Assembly: GCF_001420005.1 (NCBI RefSeq)
Contig: NZ_LJAK01000009.1
Location: forward strand, 79,340 to 143,339
DNA length: 64,000 nucleotides
Origin: Loktanella sp. 3ANDIMAR09
GTDB taxonomy: Bacteria; Pseudomonadota; Alphaproteobacteria; Rhodobacterales; Rhodobacteraceae
Reading direction: 5' to 3'
Within the stretch, counting starts at the first letter, position 1. Each line of letters starts with the position of its first letter. This document shows, one piece after another, positions 55,794 to 64,000 of this stretch. Below the pieces are notes generated by a model. It was not told where the DNA came from. It ran no database searches and worked only from the letters and a program-made list of their open reading frames with translations. A program made the translations under genes and the position numbers.

Positions 55794-57248
55794 CTAGAAT
55801 GGTGCTTCGACCGGGTTCATGGCCACGTAGACGCCCTTGAGCTGGCTATAGTGATCAATCGCCGCCTTGGAATTCTCGCGGCCCACGCCAGACAGCTTCA
55901 TCCCGCCAAAAGGTGCCTCGACCGGGGCGAGGTTGTGGGTATTGATATAGCAGGTCCCCGCCTGAAACCCGGCCGCCATGCGGTGCGCACGCGCCAGATC
56001 GCGGGTGAACACCGACGCCGCCAGCCCGTAGGGCGTGTCATTGGCGCGGCGCAGCGCCTCTTCTTCGGTGTCAAAGGTCAGCACCGACATAACGGGGCCA
56101 AATATTTCGTCCCTGGCAATCGTCATGTCGTCGGTCACATCGGCAAAGACGGTCGGTTCAAGAAAGAAACCGTCAAGATCGGGTCGTTTGCCACCCGTCA
56201 CCAGCCGTGCGCCCTCTTGCACGCCCTTGGCGATGAACCCTTCGACCAGATCGCGCTGACGTGCGCTGACCATCGGGCCAAAGTTGGTCGCAATGTCCTG
56301 CGGGTCGCCCATGACGACGTTTTGCAAACGCTCTGACAGGCGGGCCAGGAACGCATCCACCATGCCCCGCTGCACGAACACCCGTGTGCCGTTGGAACAG
56401 ACCTGCCCCGAGGAATAGAAATTGCCCAGGATCGCGCCGCCCACCGCATCCTCCAGGTCCGCATCGTCGAATACCACCTGCGGGGATTTCCCGCCCAGTT
56501 CCATCGTGACATGACGCAACCCTTCGGCTGCGGCGGCATAGACCCGCTTGCCCGTGGGCACCGACCCGGTCAGCGACACCTTGGCCACGCGCGGATCGGT
56601 GGTCAGCGCGGCCCCCACGGCCCCCAGCCCCTGCACGACGTTGAACACGCCCGGCGGCGCGCCCGCCTCGGTCAGGATTTCCGCGACCTTCAGCGCGCAC
56701 AGCGGCGTGGTCTCGGACGGTTTGAACACCATCGTGTTGCCGCAGGCCAGTGCCGGCGCGGCCTTCCAGCAGGCGATCTGGGTGGGATAGTTCCAGGCCC
56801 CGATGCCGACGCAGACGCCCAGCGCCTCGCGCCGCGCATAGACGAAATCGCCCCCGGCCAGCTGGATATGCTCGCCCGTCAGACTGCCTGCAAGGCCGCC
56901 AAAGTATTCCAGCGCATCCGCACCGGATGTGGCATCGGCCACGGTCGTTTCCTGCAACGGTTTGCCGGTATCATAGGTTTCCAGCACCGACAGTTCGTGG
57001 TTGCGCGCGCGCATGATGTCGGCGGCGCGGCGCAGGATGCGGCCCCGTTCCGTCCCGGTCAGCGCGGCCCATGCGGCCTGCGCATCCGCAGCAGCAGCCA
57101 GCGCGCGGTCAACGATCGCGGGGGTGGCCGCGTGGACGGTGGCAATCGTCTCTCCGGTATAGGCATAGACGACGGGGATCACCTCTCCGGCGGTATCCTC
57201 GACATATTCACCTGCAATGTAATGGCTGGCGGTCGGTTGTGTTGTCAT
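55794..57248 (-). CDS. betB: Betaine aldehyde dehydrogenase
   Basis: This 484-residue NAD(P)-dependent ALDH makes glycine betaine. Features are [29 protein letters not shown], the catalytic Glu in MELGGKSP, the nucleophile Cys in [13 protein letters not shown], and [13 protein letters not shown]. It follows betI by 39 bases and precedes betA. The local choline uptake system supports the assignment. Confidence 0.95.
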   Translation of the reverse strand: MTTQPTASHYIAGEYVEDTAGEVIPVVYAYTGETIATVHAATPAIVDRALAAAADAQAAWAALTGTERGRILRRAADIMRARNHELSVLETYDTGKPLQETTVADATSGADALEYFGGLAGSLTGEHIQLAGGDFVYARREALGVCVGIGAWNYPTQIACWKAAPALACGNTMVFKPSETTPLCALKVAEILTEAGAPPGVFNVVQGLGAVGAALTTDPRVAKVSLTGSVPTGKRVYAAAAEGLRHVTMELGGKSPQVVFDDADLEDAVGGAILGNFYSSGQVCSNGTRVFVQRGMVDAFLARLSERLQNVVMGDPQDIATNFGPMVSARQRDLVEGFIAKGVQEGARLVTGGKRPDLDGFFLEPTVFADVTDDMTIARDEIFGPVMSVLTFDTEEEALRRANDTPYGLAASVFTRDLARAHRMAAGFQAGTCYINTHNLAPVEAPFGGMKLSGVGRENSKAAIDHYSQLKGVYVAMNPVEAPF

Positions 57249-57287
57249 GATCTGTGCCTCCGATGGGCGAAAATGAAAAGTGATGGC

Positions 57288-57842
57288 TCAGGCGCGGCGC
57301 AGCAGGTTCAGCAGTGCCAGGACACGGTCAGCGCCCGCCGTCCCCGCCCGGTCTGACGCGGCGCGCAGATAGATGCCGTCGATCATCGCAGCGAGCGTAT
57401 CGGCGGCACCGGCAGGGTCAGGGGTCTGACCCCGCAGCGCATGGGTCAGGTTCGACCGTAACCGCCGCTGGTACAGCCGCAACAGGTGCAGCGCGTCAGG
57501 GTTCGTCTGGGCCTGCCCGTAAAACGTCATCCAGGCCGCAACCACACCGGGCGCGAAACAGGACTGCGCAAAACTCGCCGTCACGATGGCGGCGGCACGG
57601 TCGTCGGTATCCCGCAGCGCGCTGATCACCTCCTTGCGATAGTCGGTCAGGATCTGGCGCATCGCGGCGACAAAAATCTGCCCCTTGCCCCCGAAATAGT
57701 GATGCGCCAGCGCAGACGACATGCCCGCACGCTTTGCAATGCGGCTGACAGAGACGTCCAGCGAACCAGCGTCGCCGACCTCTGCAATCGTGGCTTTCAC
57801 CAAGGCAGCACGGCGTATAGGCTCCATTCCAAGCTTTGGCAT
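57288..57842 (-). CDS. betI: TetR-family choline-responsive repressor
   Basis: This 184-residue repressor starts MPKLGMEPIRRAALVKATIA. The HTH is VSRIAKRAGMSSALAHHYFG, conserved in BetI. BetI represses bet and choline uptake genes in the absence of choline. It lies first in betIBA and divergently from choX; the operator at 57883-57902 lies between them. The start at 57842 leaves an 85-base divergent promoter region. Confidence 0.93.
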   Translation of the reverse strand: MPKLGMEPIRRAALVKATIAEVGDAGSLDVSVSRIAKRAGMSSALAHHYFGGKGQIFVAAMRQILTDYRKEVISALRDTDDRAAAIVTASFAQSCFAPGVVAAWMTFYGQAQTNPDALHLLRLYQRRLRSNLTHALRGQTPDPAGAADTLAAMIDGIYLRAASDRAGTAGADRVLALLNLLRRA

Positions 57843-57882
57843 GTTGTCACTCCGGTTCAGGTGTGGCACCCATAGCCCATCT

Positions 57883-57902
57883 TTGATTGACTGATCAATC
57901 AA
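57883..57902. promoter_or_regulatory. Probable BetI operator
   Basis: TTGATTGA CTGA TCAATCAA is a perfect 8+8 inverted repeat with a 4-base spacer, centred between betI and choX. It matches the TTGATTGA-type arms described for BetI boxes. One operator could control both divergent operons. Confidence 0.85.
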
Positions 57903-57927
57903 CAAAAAACTGACCGGGAGAAACCAA

Positions 57928-58857
57928 ATGACCCTTCGTTCTACACTTTCCGTCATCGCCGTTGTTGCGGCCACGCCCGCACTGGCACAAGACAACTGCA
58001 CCGAAGTCACCTTTGCCGATGTGGGATGGACCGACATCACGGCCACCACCGCCGCCACATCCGTGGTGCTGGACGCGCTGGGATACGACACCGAAACCAA
58101 ATTGCTCAGCGTGCCCGTGACCTACATTTCGCTGGCCGAAGGCGACGTTGACGTGTTCCTCGGCAACTGGATGCCCACGATGGAGGCCGACATCGCCCCC
58201 TACCGCGAGGCCGGCACCGTCGACACCGTGCGCGCCAACCTGGAAGGCGCGAAATACACCCTCGCCGTGAACAAGGCCGCGGCCGACATGGGCATCACCA
58301 CCTTTGCCGATATTGCCGCCAACCGCGACGCGCTGGATGGCCAGATCTACGGGATCGAACCGGGCAATGACGGCAACCGCCTGATCCTCGACATGATCAG
58401 CGCCAACGCATTCGACCTCGAAGGCTTCGAGGTGGTCGAATCCTCTGAGCAGGGCATGCTGGCGCAGGTCGAACGCGCCGACCGTGGCGGCGACCCGGTC
58501 GTGTTCCTGGGCTGGGAACCCCACCCGATGAACGCCAAGTTCGACATGACCTACCTGGAAGGTGGCGACGACTGGTTCGGCCCCGATCTGGGTGGCGCGA
58601 CGGTCTATACCAACACCACCGCCGGTTTCGCCGAGGCCTGCCCGAACGTGGGCACCCTGCTGAACAACCTCGTGTTCAGCCTCGAAATGGAAAACGAGAT
58701 CATGGGCGCGATCCTAAACGACAACGCCGACCCCGAAGAGGCGGCGACCGCATGGCTGGCAGCCAACGCGGCCACCTGGCAGCCCTGGCTGGAAGGCGTG
58801 ACCACGGTTGACGGTGGCGACGCCACCGCAGCCGTCACAGCCGCACTGGCCAACTGA
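57928..58857 (+). CDS. choX: Choline ABC transporter substrate-binding protein
   Basis: This 309-residue periplasmic protein has a signal peptide (MTLRSTLSVIAVVAATPALAQ). It matches ChoX/ProX-type proteins: FADVGWTDITATTA, FLGNWMPTMEADI, YGIEPGNDGNRLI and VFLGWEPHPMNAKF, with Trp residues that form the cage for the quaternary ammonium group. The GGGAG ribosome site is ten bases upstream. It is followed by a terminator-like hairpin and choWV. Confidence 0.94.
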   Translation: MTLRSTLSVIAVVAATPALAQDNCTEVTFADVGWTDITATTAATSVVLDALGYDTETKLLSVPVTYISLAEGDVDVFLGNWMPTMEADIAPYREAGTVDTVRANLEGAKYTLAVNKAAADMGITTFADIAANRDALDGQIYGIEPGNDGNRLILDMISANAFDLEGFEVVESSEQGMLAQVERADRGGDPVVFLGWEPHPMNAKFDMTYLEGGDDWFGPDLGGATVYTNTTAGFAEACPNVGTLLNNLVFSLEMENEIMGAILNDNADPEEAATAWLAANAATWQPWLEGVTTVDGGDATAAVTAALAN

Positions 58858-58864
58858 TTTCCGA

Positions 58865-58892
58865 ACGGGGCCGCATGCAGATGCGGCCCCGT
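58865..58892 (+). terminator. Strong hairpin behind choX
   Basis: ACGGGGCCGCAT GCAG ATGCGGCCCCGT is a perfect 12-base stem with a 4-base loop, eight bases after the choX stop, followed by TTCACAAA. The weak U-run suggests partial termination or 3'-end protection, giving more ChoX than ChoWV. A 178-base gap follows to choW. Confidence 0.8.
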
Positions 58893-59070
58893 TTCACAAA
58901 TGACGGCCCCGACCCAGCCCCGACCCACGGCACCCTTGGCGGATGCGGCGGCTTGGGACTGAAACGGGCACATCCCGACCACACCGCCCCGTGGTGCGGG
59001 GATGTCGCCCGACACTGTTGTAACCGAACGGCGCGCCACACCGGGCCGCGCCGCTGAAGGAGTTCACGAG

Positions 59071-59919
59071 ATGGACTGGCTAAGCCTGAGTTTCCTGACA
59101 GACACAAAAATACCCGTCGGCGTCTGGTGCCGCGACCTGTTCGACGCGCTGAATGCCGCGATCGGACCGGCCATCGACCTCTTTGCCGACAGCCTGCGCG
59201 ATTCGGTCGACTGGATCGTCGATACCGTGCTGATCCCGCCGCCTATCGTGGTCGTCCTGTTGTTCGTCGCATTGGCCTATGCGCTGCAACGGCGCTGGCA
59301 GACGGCGCTGCTGGTGCTGGTCGGGTTCCTGTTCATCCTGAACCAGGGCTACTGGGAAGAAACGATTCAATCCCTCACGCTGGTGCTGCTGGCCTGCACG
59401 GCCTGCATGTTGATCGGCGTGCCCATCGGCATCGCAGGTGCGCATCACCCCCGGTTCTACCGCGCGCTGGTGCCGGTGCTGGACCTGATGCAGACGCTGC
59501 CCACCTTTGTTTACCTGATCCCCACGGTCGTGCTGTTCGGTATCGGGATCGTGCCGGGCCTGATCGCCACCGTGATCTTTGTGCTGCCCGCGCCGATCCG
59601 CCTGACCTACCTCGGGATTTCCTCCACACCGACGGCCCTAATCGAGGCTGCACAGGCGTTTGGGGCCACCAAACGCCAATTGCTGTGGAAGGTCGAACTG
59701 CCATCCGCCACGCCGCAAATCATGGCGGGCCTCAATCAGGCGATCATGCTGTCGCTGTCGATGGTCGTCATCGCGGGCCTTGTCGGGGCCGCCGGCCTGG
59801 GCGTGCCGGTGGTGCGCGCCCTGAACACCGTGAACACCGCGCTGGGTTTTGAATCCGGCTTTATCATCGTGATCGTCGCGATCATGCTCGACCGTACGCT
59901 GAGGGTCCGCAAACCATGA
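59071..59919 (+). CDS. choW: Choline ABC transporter permease
   Basis: This 282-residue permease starts at ATG 59071 with AAGGAG eight bases upstream. It has the ProW-type pattern: VVVLLFVALAYALQRRWQTA, LTLVLLACTACMLIGVPIGI, LDLMQTLPTFVYLIPTVVLF, and the coupling loop ALIEAAQAFGATKRQLLWKVELP. It imports choline with ChoX and ChoV. Its stop overlaps choV by four bases. Confidence 0.94.
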   Translation: MDWLSLSFLTDTKIPVGVWCRDLFDALNAAIGPAIDLFADSLRDSVDWIVDTVLIPPPIVVVLLFVALAYALQRRWQTALLVLVGFLFILNQGYWEETIQSLTLVLLACTACMLIGVPIGIAGAHHPRFYRALVPVLDLMQTLPTFVYLIPTVVLFGIGIVPGLIATVIFVLPAPIRLTYLGISSTPTALIEAAQAFGATKRQLLWKVELPSATPQIMAGLNQAIMLSLSMVVIAGLVGAAGLGVPVVRALNTVNTALGFESGFIIVIVAIMLDRTLRVRKP

Positions 59920-60929
59920 ATGCTGTAGAATTCGACAACGTTTCCATCGTCTTTGGCGACCGTCCGCAATCGGCCCTGCCGCTGATGGACCAGGGCAAGA
60001 CGCGGGCCGAGGTGCAGGCAGAGACCGATCAGGTGCTTGGCGTGCACAATTGTTCGCTGACGGTGGAAGAAGGCGAAATCCTCGTGCTGATGGGCCTGTC
60101 GGGGTCCGGCAAATCGACGCTGCTGCGGTCGGTCAACGGGTTGAACCCTGTGGTGCGCGGTGACGTGCGGATCGCTACGCCGGGTGGCATGCAATCGGTG
60201 ACACAGGCCAAGTCGCGCAAACTGCGCAAACTGCGCCTGTCCAATGTGGCGATGGTGTTTCAGCAGTTTGGCCTGCTGCCATGGCGCACCGTGCGCGACA
60301 ACGTGGGCCTTGGCCTTGAACTGGGCGGCCTGTCCACCGCCAAACGCCGGGCCCGCGTGGACGAGGAACTGGCCCTTGTCGGTCTTGCCGACCGCGCCGA
60401 CGCGCTGGTGGGCGAATTGTCGGGCGGCATGCAGCAACGCGTTGGCCTTGCGCGGGCCTTTACCACCGATGCGCCGATCCTGCTGATGGACGAGCCGTTC
60501 AGCGCACTCGACCCGCTGATCCGCGCGCGTTTGCAGGACGAGCTGCTGGACATGCAGGCCCAACGCGGCCGGACCATCATTTTCGTCAGCCACGATCTGG
60601 ACGAGGCGTTCAAGATCGGCAATCGCATCGCCATCATGGAAGGCGGGCGCATCATCCAGACCGGCACCCCGCGCGATATCTTTACCAATCCCGCCAACGA
60701 CTACGTGGCTGATTTCGTGGCCCACATGAACCCGCTGGGCGTGCTGACCGCCCGCGACGTGATGACCCCCGGCACCGCCGGCGCATCACAGATCGCCGCC
60801 GAAACCCCGGTTCAGGACATCATCGACACGCTCAAACAGGGCATGATCCTGAGCGTTGTGGAAAATGGCCAAAAGATCGGCCAGATCACCCCGACGTCGG
60901 TGCTGAACAGCCTGTCGCGCGGCCGCTAG
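59916..60929 (+). CDS. choV: Choline ABC transporter ATP-binding protein
   Basis: This 337-residue ATPase has Walker A GLSGSGKSTL, signature LSGGMQQR, Walker B ILLMDEPF and switch His VSHDLDEA. ProV-type features include the N-terminal extension with VSIVFGDRP and a C-terminal single CBS-like stretch (GVLTARDVMTPG...KIGQITPTSVLNSL). The long N-terminus matches ChoV. It closes the choXWV operon. Confidence 0.94.
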   Translation: MNAVEFDNVSIVFGDRPQSALPLMDQGKTRAEVQAETDQVLGVHNCSLTVEEGEILVLMGLSGSGKSTLLRSVNGLNPVVRGDVRIATPGGMQSVTQAKSRKLRKLRLSNVAMVFQQFGLLPWRTVRDNVGLGLELGGLSTAKRRARVDEELALVGLADRADALVGELSGGMQQRVGLARAFTTDAPILLMDEPFSALDPLIRARLQDELLDMQAQRGRTIIFVSHDLDEAFKIGNRIAIMEGGRIIQTGTPRDIFTNPANDYVADFVAHMNPLGVLTARDVMTPGTAGASQIAAETPVQDIIDTLKQGMILSVVENGQKIGQITPTSVLNSLSRGR

Positions 60930-61034
60930 TCGCGCGGTGGGGCAAAGGACCTGAATGTCCGGTGCGCGGGGCAACCTTGCCATTCGAACGCATCGCAAGG
61001 TATCGTGAGAAAGTGTGAGAGATGGAAACCAAAG

Positions 61035-61388
61035 ATGGCCAAGTCGATAAATCTGGCGGCAAAGCTTGCGACATTCGAAGAGAAATGGTCTCCGCGCACT
61101 GTAGCATCCTTCAATGGTCACGACGTCATGGTCGTGAAGGTCGAGGGAGAGTTCAGATGGCATTCCCACGCAGACACAGATGATTTCTTCCTCGTTCTTT
61201 CGGGTGAGATCGACATCCGGCTCAGGGACGGACCCGTCACAGTGACAGCGGGAGAGATGTTTGTCGTTCCAAAGGGTGTCGAACATTGCCCCTTTGCCGA
61301 AAAGGAAGCGCATCTGTTGCTGATCGAGCCGACTGGAACACCCAACACGGGCGATGCCGGAACTGCCGCTGGCCGGAAAGTCATCTAG
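61035..61388 (+). CDS. Single-domain cupin protein
   Basis: This 117-residue protein (MAKSINLAAKLATFEEKWSP) forms a small cupin barrel. Metal-site residues lie in FRWHSHADTDDFFLVLSGEI and EHCPFAEKEAHLLLIEP, with VPKGVEHCP the second cupin motif. The start at 61035 fits the protein better than a GTG at 61005. Composition is slightly less GC-rich than the neighbours. Function unknown; such proteins often bind small metabolites or metals. Confidence 0.85.
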   Translation: MAKSINLAAKLATFEEKWSPRTVASFNGHDVMVVKVEGEFRWHSHADTDDFFLVLSGEIDIRLRDGPVTVTAGEMFVVPKGVEHCPFAEKEAHLLLIEPTGTPNTGDAGTAAGRKVI

Positions 61389-61713
61389 GCGACTGACCGA
61401 AACGGGCTCGAACCGCCCTCTCCCGTGCAGACGGCCCAAGCCCGCAGCACCAAACAAAAAGGCCCTTTGCACATGACCCGATCAGATCGCGCCGCACTGT
61501 CGGCATAGGCCGCCATCACCTCGACACCTAAGCGATCAGGTGCCGCGCTGCTTTGTTGCGCGTGCCGGTTCTGGCGTGCTCGTCCGGCAATCCCAGTTCG
61601 GTTTCAGCCTGACCAACGCACGACATACGCGGGCCAGACGTGCGTTCTTGAACGCACCCCGGCGCGCGGGACAGGTCCCGACACGACCGTGCGACGTTCC
61701 GGGATCGTGTGCG
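61389..61713. other. Gene-free interval
   Basis: No credible gene, terminator or operator was found. Two short frames cover part of it but have atypical composition and no recognised motif. It lies between the cupin gene and the 3' end of the Hint-domain gene. Confidence 0.6.
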
Positions 61714-63048
61714 TCAGGCTCCAGGACCGGCTGGAGTTGGCCATGGACCCACCCCATAGGATGACACAAGACATTTTGCATTCTTGCGATGACGTTCAAG
61801 CAGTTTTTGAACGGTTGCGCCTTTTGGGACCTGGCGTGCCGTTGTTTCGAAAACTTCGGTGCCGTCAGAGAATAATGCGTTGATCTCGCGGTTCGCGTCC
61901 TGACCCAGTGACCCGCGCGCCATTGGCCCCAGCAGCAGGCTTTCGACGGCGGCCCCTTCGGCGAGAACGAGTTCATGACGATCGCACAGCAAATGAAAGT
62001 GAGTCACCGAAACCATGTCACAGACATACGCAACACCAGGCATGTCGATCAGCATTTTGGCGGCGACCAAAACCTCTGCATCGCCGGTCTTGCGGTCAGC
62101 GATCGGGGATTTGATCATCACGCGATGCTGTTGCGAGAGAACCAGATCCCGGCAGGGTTGTCCCGGCCCCATCGCGCCCCGGGCAATACGCACAGGCTGG
62201 CTGCGCCCCCTGGCCCTGCGCGTCGAAGAGCCGATCCACCGCACAGGTTGAAACCCGCTATCGAGTGTCTGGACCAGATCACCAACCTTGAGGTGTTCAA
62301 TCCGGGTTTCGCCCTTGTCGGCCAGAATGCGCGTGCCTTTAGCAAGGCAGACCGGCGCCGCGTCGAGCGATATTTCAACCGCAACAAGCCCGTCGACCGA
62401 GGATTGGGATACCGCAATGTCGGTGCCCTCCGGAAGGCCCGTGGTAAAGATGTCGGCAAAAGCGCCTGAAATCGTTGTTCCGAAAATGAGATCGGGCGTC
62501 CCCAACTGAGTCAGATCACCTTCAAAGTTCGTGAAATCCAGAATCAAATCGCCGCCAAGAACGATATCGACGTCATATCCGTCTACGATCCGCATCTGGT
62601 CAAAATCGCGCGCGCTGCGGATTTCAAAGATCAGAACGTCATTGTCACCAAACATCTGATTTTCGGACAGCAATGTGCGACCGGATCGGTACAGGTCGTA
62701 ACCCGGCGCGAGGTTCTGTAGCGCGGCGTACCAATCGGAATATTCCGTCGGGACAATGATTTCCTGCACTTTGGTCCCGACAAGGCTGTCGAAATAGAAC
62801 GCCATGCGACCGGGCTCTTCAACCGACTCGCGATAGTCGCCCAAAGAGGTAAAGACCGCGCCATCGCTCGGGTCGCCGTCCCGCAGTCCCGGCACATTGT
62901 CGAGGATGATCTGCGTGCTGTAGATCGGGTCCGGCGTCTGGTTTTCAGGTGCGACGGTGACATCAAATGCACTGACCTGCGTCGCAATCGTGTCCAACGC
63001 CGCGGTGCTTGCCCCTGCGCCCGTCGCCGCGATTGTTGGATCGACCAC
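61714..63048 (-). CDS. Hint-domain segment of a broken secreted protein
   Basis: The frame encodes about 444 residues. A Hint (hedgehog/intein-type) domain starts at CLAKGTRILADKGETRIEHL and runs through KVGDLVQTLDSG, PVRWIGSS, LVLSQQHRVMI and THFHLLCDRHELVLAEGAA; the N-terminal Cys is the usual autoprocessing residue. The formal start is a GTG at 63048 with no ribosome site, and conserved-looking sequence continues upstream in the same frame (GVTSYDLTADEVFQDAENGD). This is therefore probably the 3' part of the gene at 63167-64000, separated by frameshifts. Such proteins are usually exported by type I systems. Confidence 0.8.
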   Translation of the reverse strand: MVDPTIAATGAGASTAALDTIATQVSAFDVTVAPENQTPDPIYSTQIILDNVPGLRDGDPSDGAVFTSLGDYRESVEEPGRMAFYFDSLVGTKVQEIIVPTEYSDWYAALQNLAPGYDLYRSGRTLLSENQMFGDNDVLIFEIRSARDFDQMRIVDGYDVDIVLGGDLILDFTNFEGDLTQLGTPDLIFGTTISGAFADIFTTGLPEGTDIAVSQSSVDGLVAVEISLDAAPVCLAKGTRILADKGETRIEHLKVGDLVQTLDSGFQPVRWIGSSTRRARGRSQPVRIARGAMGPGQPCRDLVLSQQHRVMIKSPIADRKTGDAEVLVAAKMLIDMPGVAYVCDMVSVTHFHLLCDRHELVLAEGAAVESLLLGPMARGSLGQDANREINALFSDGTEVFETTARQVPKGATVQKLLERHRKNAKCLVSSYGVGPWPTPAGPGA

Positions 63049-63166
63049 GGTAAAATCACCGTTTTCGGCGTCCTGGAAAACCTCATCCGCAGTCAGGTCG
63101 TAGCTTGTGACGCCACCGTCAGGGCATTTTCGCTGCCGTTGATGGCCACGTTCCAGGAAACGTCGG
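63049..63166 (-). pseudogene. Double frameshift junction linking the beta-helix and Hint segments
   Basis: Reading from the upstream segment, coding sequence continues past its stop (63169-63167) in a second frame as LADVSWNVAINGSENALTV, then in a third frame as GVTSYDLTADEVFQDAENGD into the Hint segment. Each change equals one missing base (near 63170 and 63105-63121). It may be a real pseudogene or a sequencing/assembly error. Confidence 0.75.
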
Positions 63167-64000
63167 CTAGCTTGAGGCGACGAGATCGTTCAGTTCAAAG
63201 GCCTGGCTGCCGGCAAGTGTAAACACCAGGTTGTCGGCGATCACGCCGTCGGGAAACACGTCCGTGGTTTCCGATCTGATCGTATTGATCTCCGTGATGC
63301 CGTCGCCATGTTCACCCGTCGAATAGACCGTGTTGTTGGTGACCTCGAGGCCTTGCGTCGGCTTGATACGGATGCCGTCGATCTGTCCATAGGCGATGAC
63401 GTTGTCCGAAATCAGGACCGCCTGATCCTGGTTTTCAAAGTTCGGCACTTCGTCAATGAGGATCGGCTTGCCCTCATCCAGTACCATGTTCAGGTAACCT
63501 TTGGACGGAACCCAGGACGGCATGGTCTGATATGTGTTGAAAATCAGGTTCCCGGTGATCTCCAGACGGTAGACGCCGTCGATGTCGTCCCCGAAATCAC
63601 CCGATCCCTGCTGGCGCATGATCCCGTGACCACCAGACAGGGATTTTGTGGCGACGTCTTGCAGGATGTTGTCTTGGATTTTGACATAGCGGCCGTCCTC
63701 GATGTTGACGGCCTTCTGGTAGAGATCGTGAAAATCGTTTTCACGAATGGTGATGTATTCACCGGATTCGACATTGATCGCGATGCCGCCCATCCCGTCT
63801 TGGGCGGATTGGTCCCAATATCCCGTGGCCAGCATCTCTTCGACCGACAGGATGTCCGAGTTCCCGTCGAACGCGAATCCTTCGATGACGATGTTGGATG
63901 CCTCGCCGTCGATGCGCCAGTTGTTCAGACGCGAAAACTGGTATTCGCCGCTTGATCCCGGCACAGGCTTGATCATGACCTCGGAATCAGACGTGCCTTT
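63167..64000 (-). CDS. Right-handed beta-helix segment (polysaccharide-lyase-like), partial
   Basis: The open frame extends from beyond the right edge to a stop at 63167; 277 residues are visible. Repeats such as NIVIEGFAFDGNSD, YITIRENDFHDLY, YVKIQDNILQDV, LEITGNLIFN, AVLISDNVIAYG and LEVTNNTVYSTG form parallel beta-helix rungs. The start of the visible part resembles chondroitinase B/alginate lyase-like proteins. It lies upstream of the Hint segment on the same strand and was probably one protein with it. Catalytic residues cannot be confirmed in this fragment. Confidence 0.8.
   Translation of the reverse strand, partial: KGTSDSEVMIKPVPGSSGEYQFSRLNNWRIDGEASNIVIEGFAFDGNSDILSVEEMLATGYWDQSAQDGMGGIAINVESGEYITIRENDFHDLYQKAVNIEDGRYVKIQDNILQDVATKSLSGGHGIMRQQGSGDFGDDIDGVYRLEITGNLIFNTYQTMPSWVPSKGYLNMVLDEGKPILIDEVPNFENQDQAVLISDNVIAYGQIDGIRIKPTQGLEVTNNTVYSTGEHGDGITEINTIRSETTDVFPDGVIADNLVFTLAGSQAFELNDLVASS

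Noticed and set aside
54140..55840. 566-codon plus-strand frame opposite betA
   Set aside because: betA carries all GMC motifs; the opposite frame is a GC-rich shadow.
61389..61450. tRNA-like GGTTCGAGCCCG segment on the minus strand
   Set aside because: Only a T-arm-like stem is seen; no matching acceptor, D-arm or anticodon arm could be paired at the right distance.
61540..61764. Small plus-strand open frame in the gap after the cupin gene
   Set aside because: Arg-rich, no ribosome site, and overlaps the end of the Hint gene antisense.

Overview
The window is a gene-dense, GC-rich (about 63-65%) stretch of alphaproteobacterial chromosome. Gene content and protein sequences point to the Roseobacter group of the Rhodobacteraceae. 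Clues are the betIBA/choXWV choline locus, the propionyl-CoA carboxylase/methylmalonyl-CoA mutase locus with its usual small unknown genes, an LdtR-like MarR regulator, short alphaproteobacterial ProS, HdaA and Ppk-Ppx, and dispersed intergenic hairpin repeats. Housekeeping genes (parE, proS, hda, ppk) indicate a chromosome. No rRNA, tRNA, CRISPR array, prophage or insertion sequence was recognised.

Layout. (1) 1-11.4 kb: an exopolysaccharide locus with a flippase, outer-membrane export lipoprotein, GalU, a fused WecG-type glycosyltransferase/priming phosphoglycosyltransferase, Wzz-like and Wzy/WaaL-like proteins, a LuxR-type response regulator, and a hybrid kinase preceded by a small periplasmic molybdopterin-fold protein. 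Three CTATCC-N4-GGATAG palindromes lie 78-89 bases before three start codons and look like one regulon's operators. (2) 11.4-15 kb: a guanidinobutyrase/agmatinase-like enzyme with a Tyr at a normally conserved metal-binding His, facing a NitT/TauT-type ABC importer. (3) 15-24 kb: nagK-nagA, an LdtR-like regulator, an XRE regulator with sdhE, aspartate aminotransferase, DedA, a MATE pump, a lysozyme-like protein and an epimerase. (4) 24-29.5 kb: a secreted hydrolase, parE, and a roughly 1 kb AT-rich island with an orphan membrane protein and a pair of strong hairpins.

(5) 29.5-35 kb: a DUF1194 protein, a small cytochrome c lipoprotein, lolD-lolC/E and proS. (6) 35-43.7 kb: an AI-2E-type permease, hda-ppk-ppx, and a minus-strand run of a small secreted protein, an endonuclease-like protein, a DjlA-like co-chaperone, GNAT and VOC proteins. 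(7) 43.7-52 kb: mcm, pccA and pccB, which carry propionyl-CoA to succinyl-CoA, interleaved with small unknown genes. (8) 52-54 kb: a Bcr/CflA drug pump and a secreted nuclease. (9) 54-61 kb: choline uptake (ChoXWV) and oxidation to glycine betaine (BetA, BetB) around a clear BetI operator. (10) 61-64 kb: a cupin protein, an unassigned gap, and a large beta-helix/Hint-domain protein broken by two apparent single-base deletions and cut by the right edge.

The most distinctive signal is the regulatory logic inferred for the polysaccharide locus. Other points of interest are the His-to-Tyr ureohydrolase, the probable rare ATC start in the ABC operon, the AT-rich island behind parE and the frameshifted Hint protein. 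All functions are inferred from sequence motifs and context; no database search was run.
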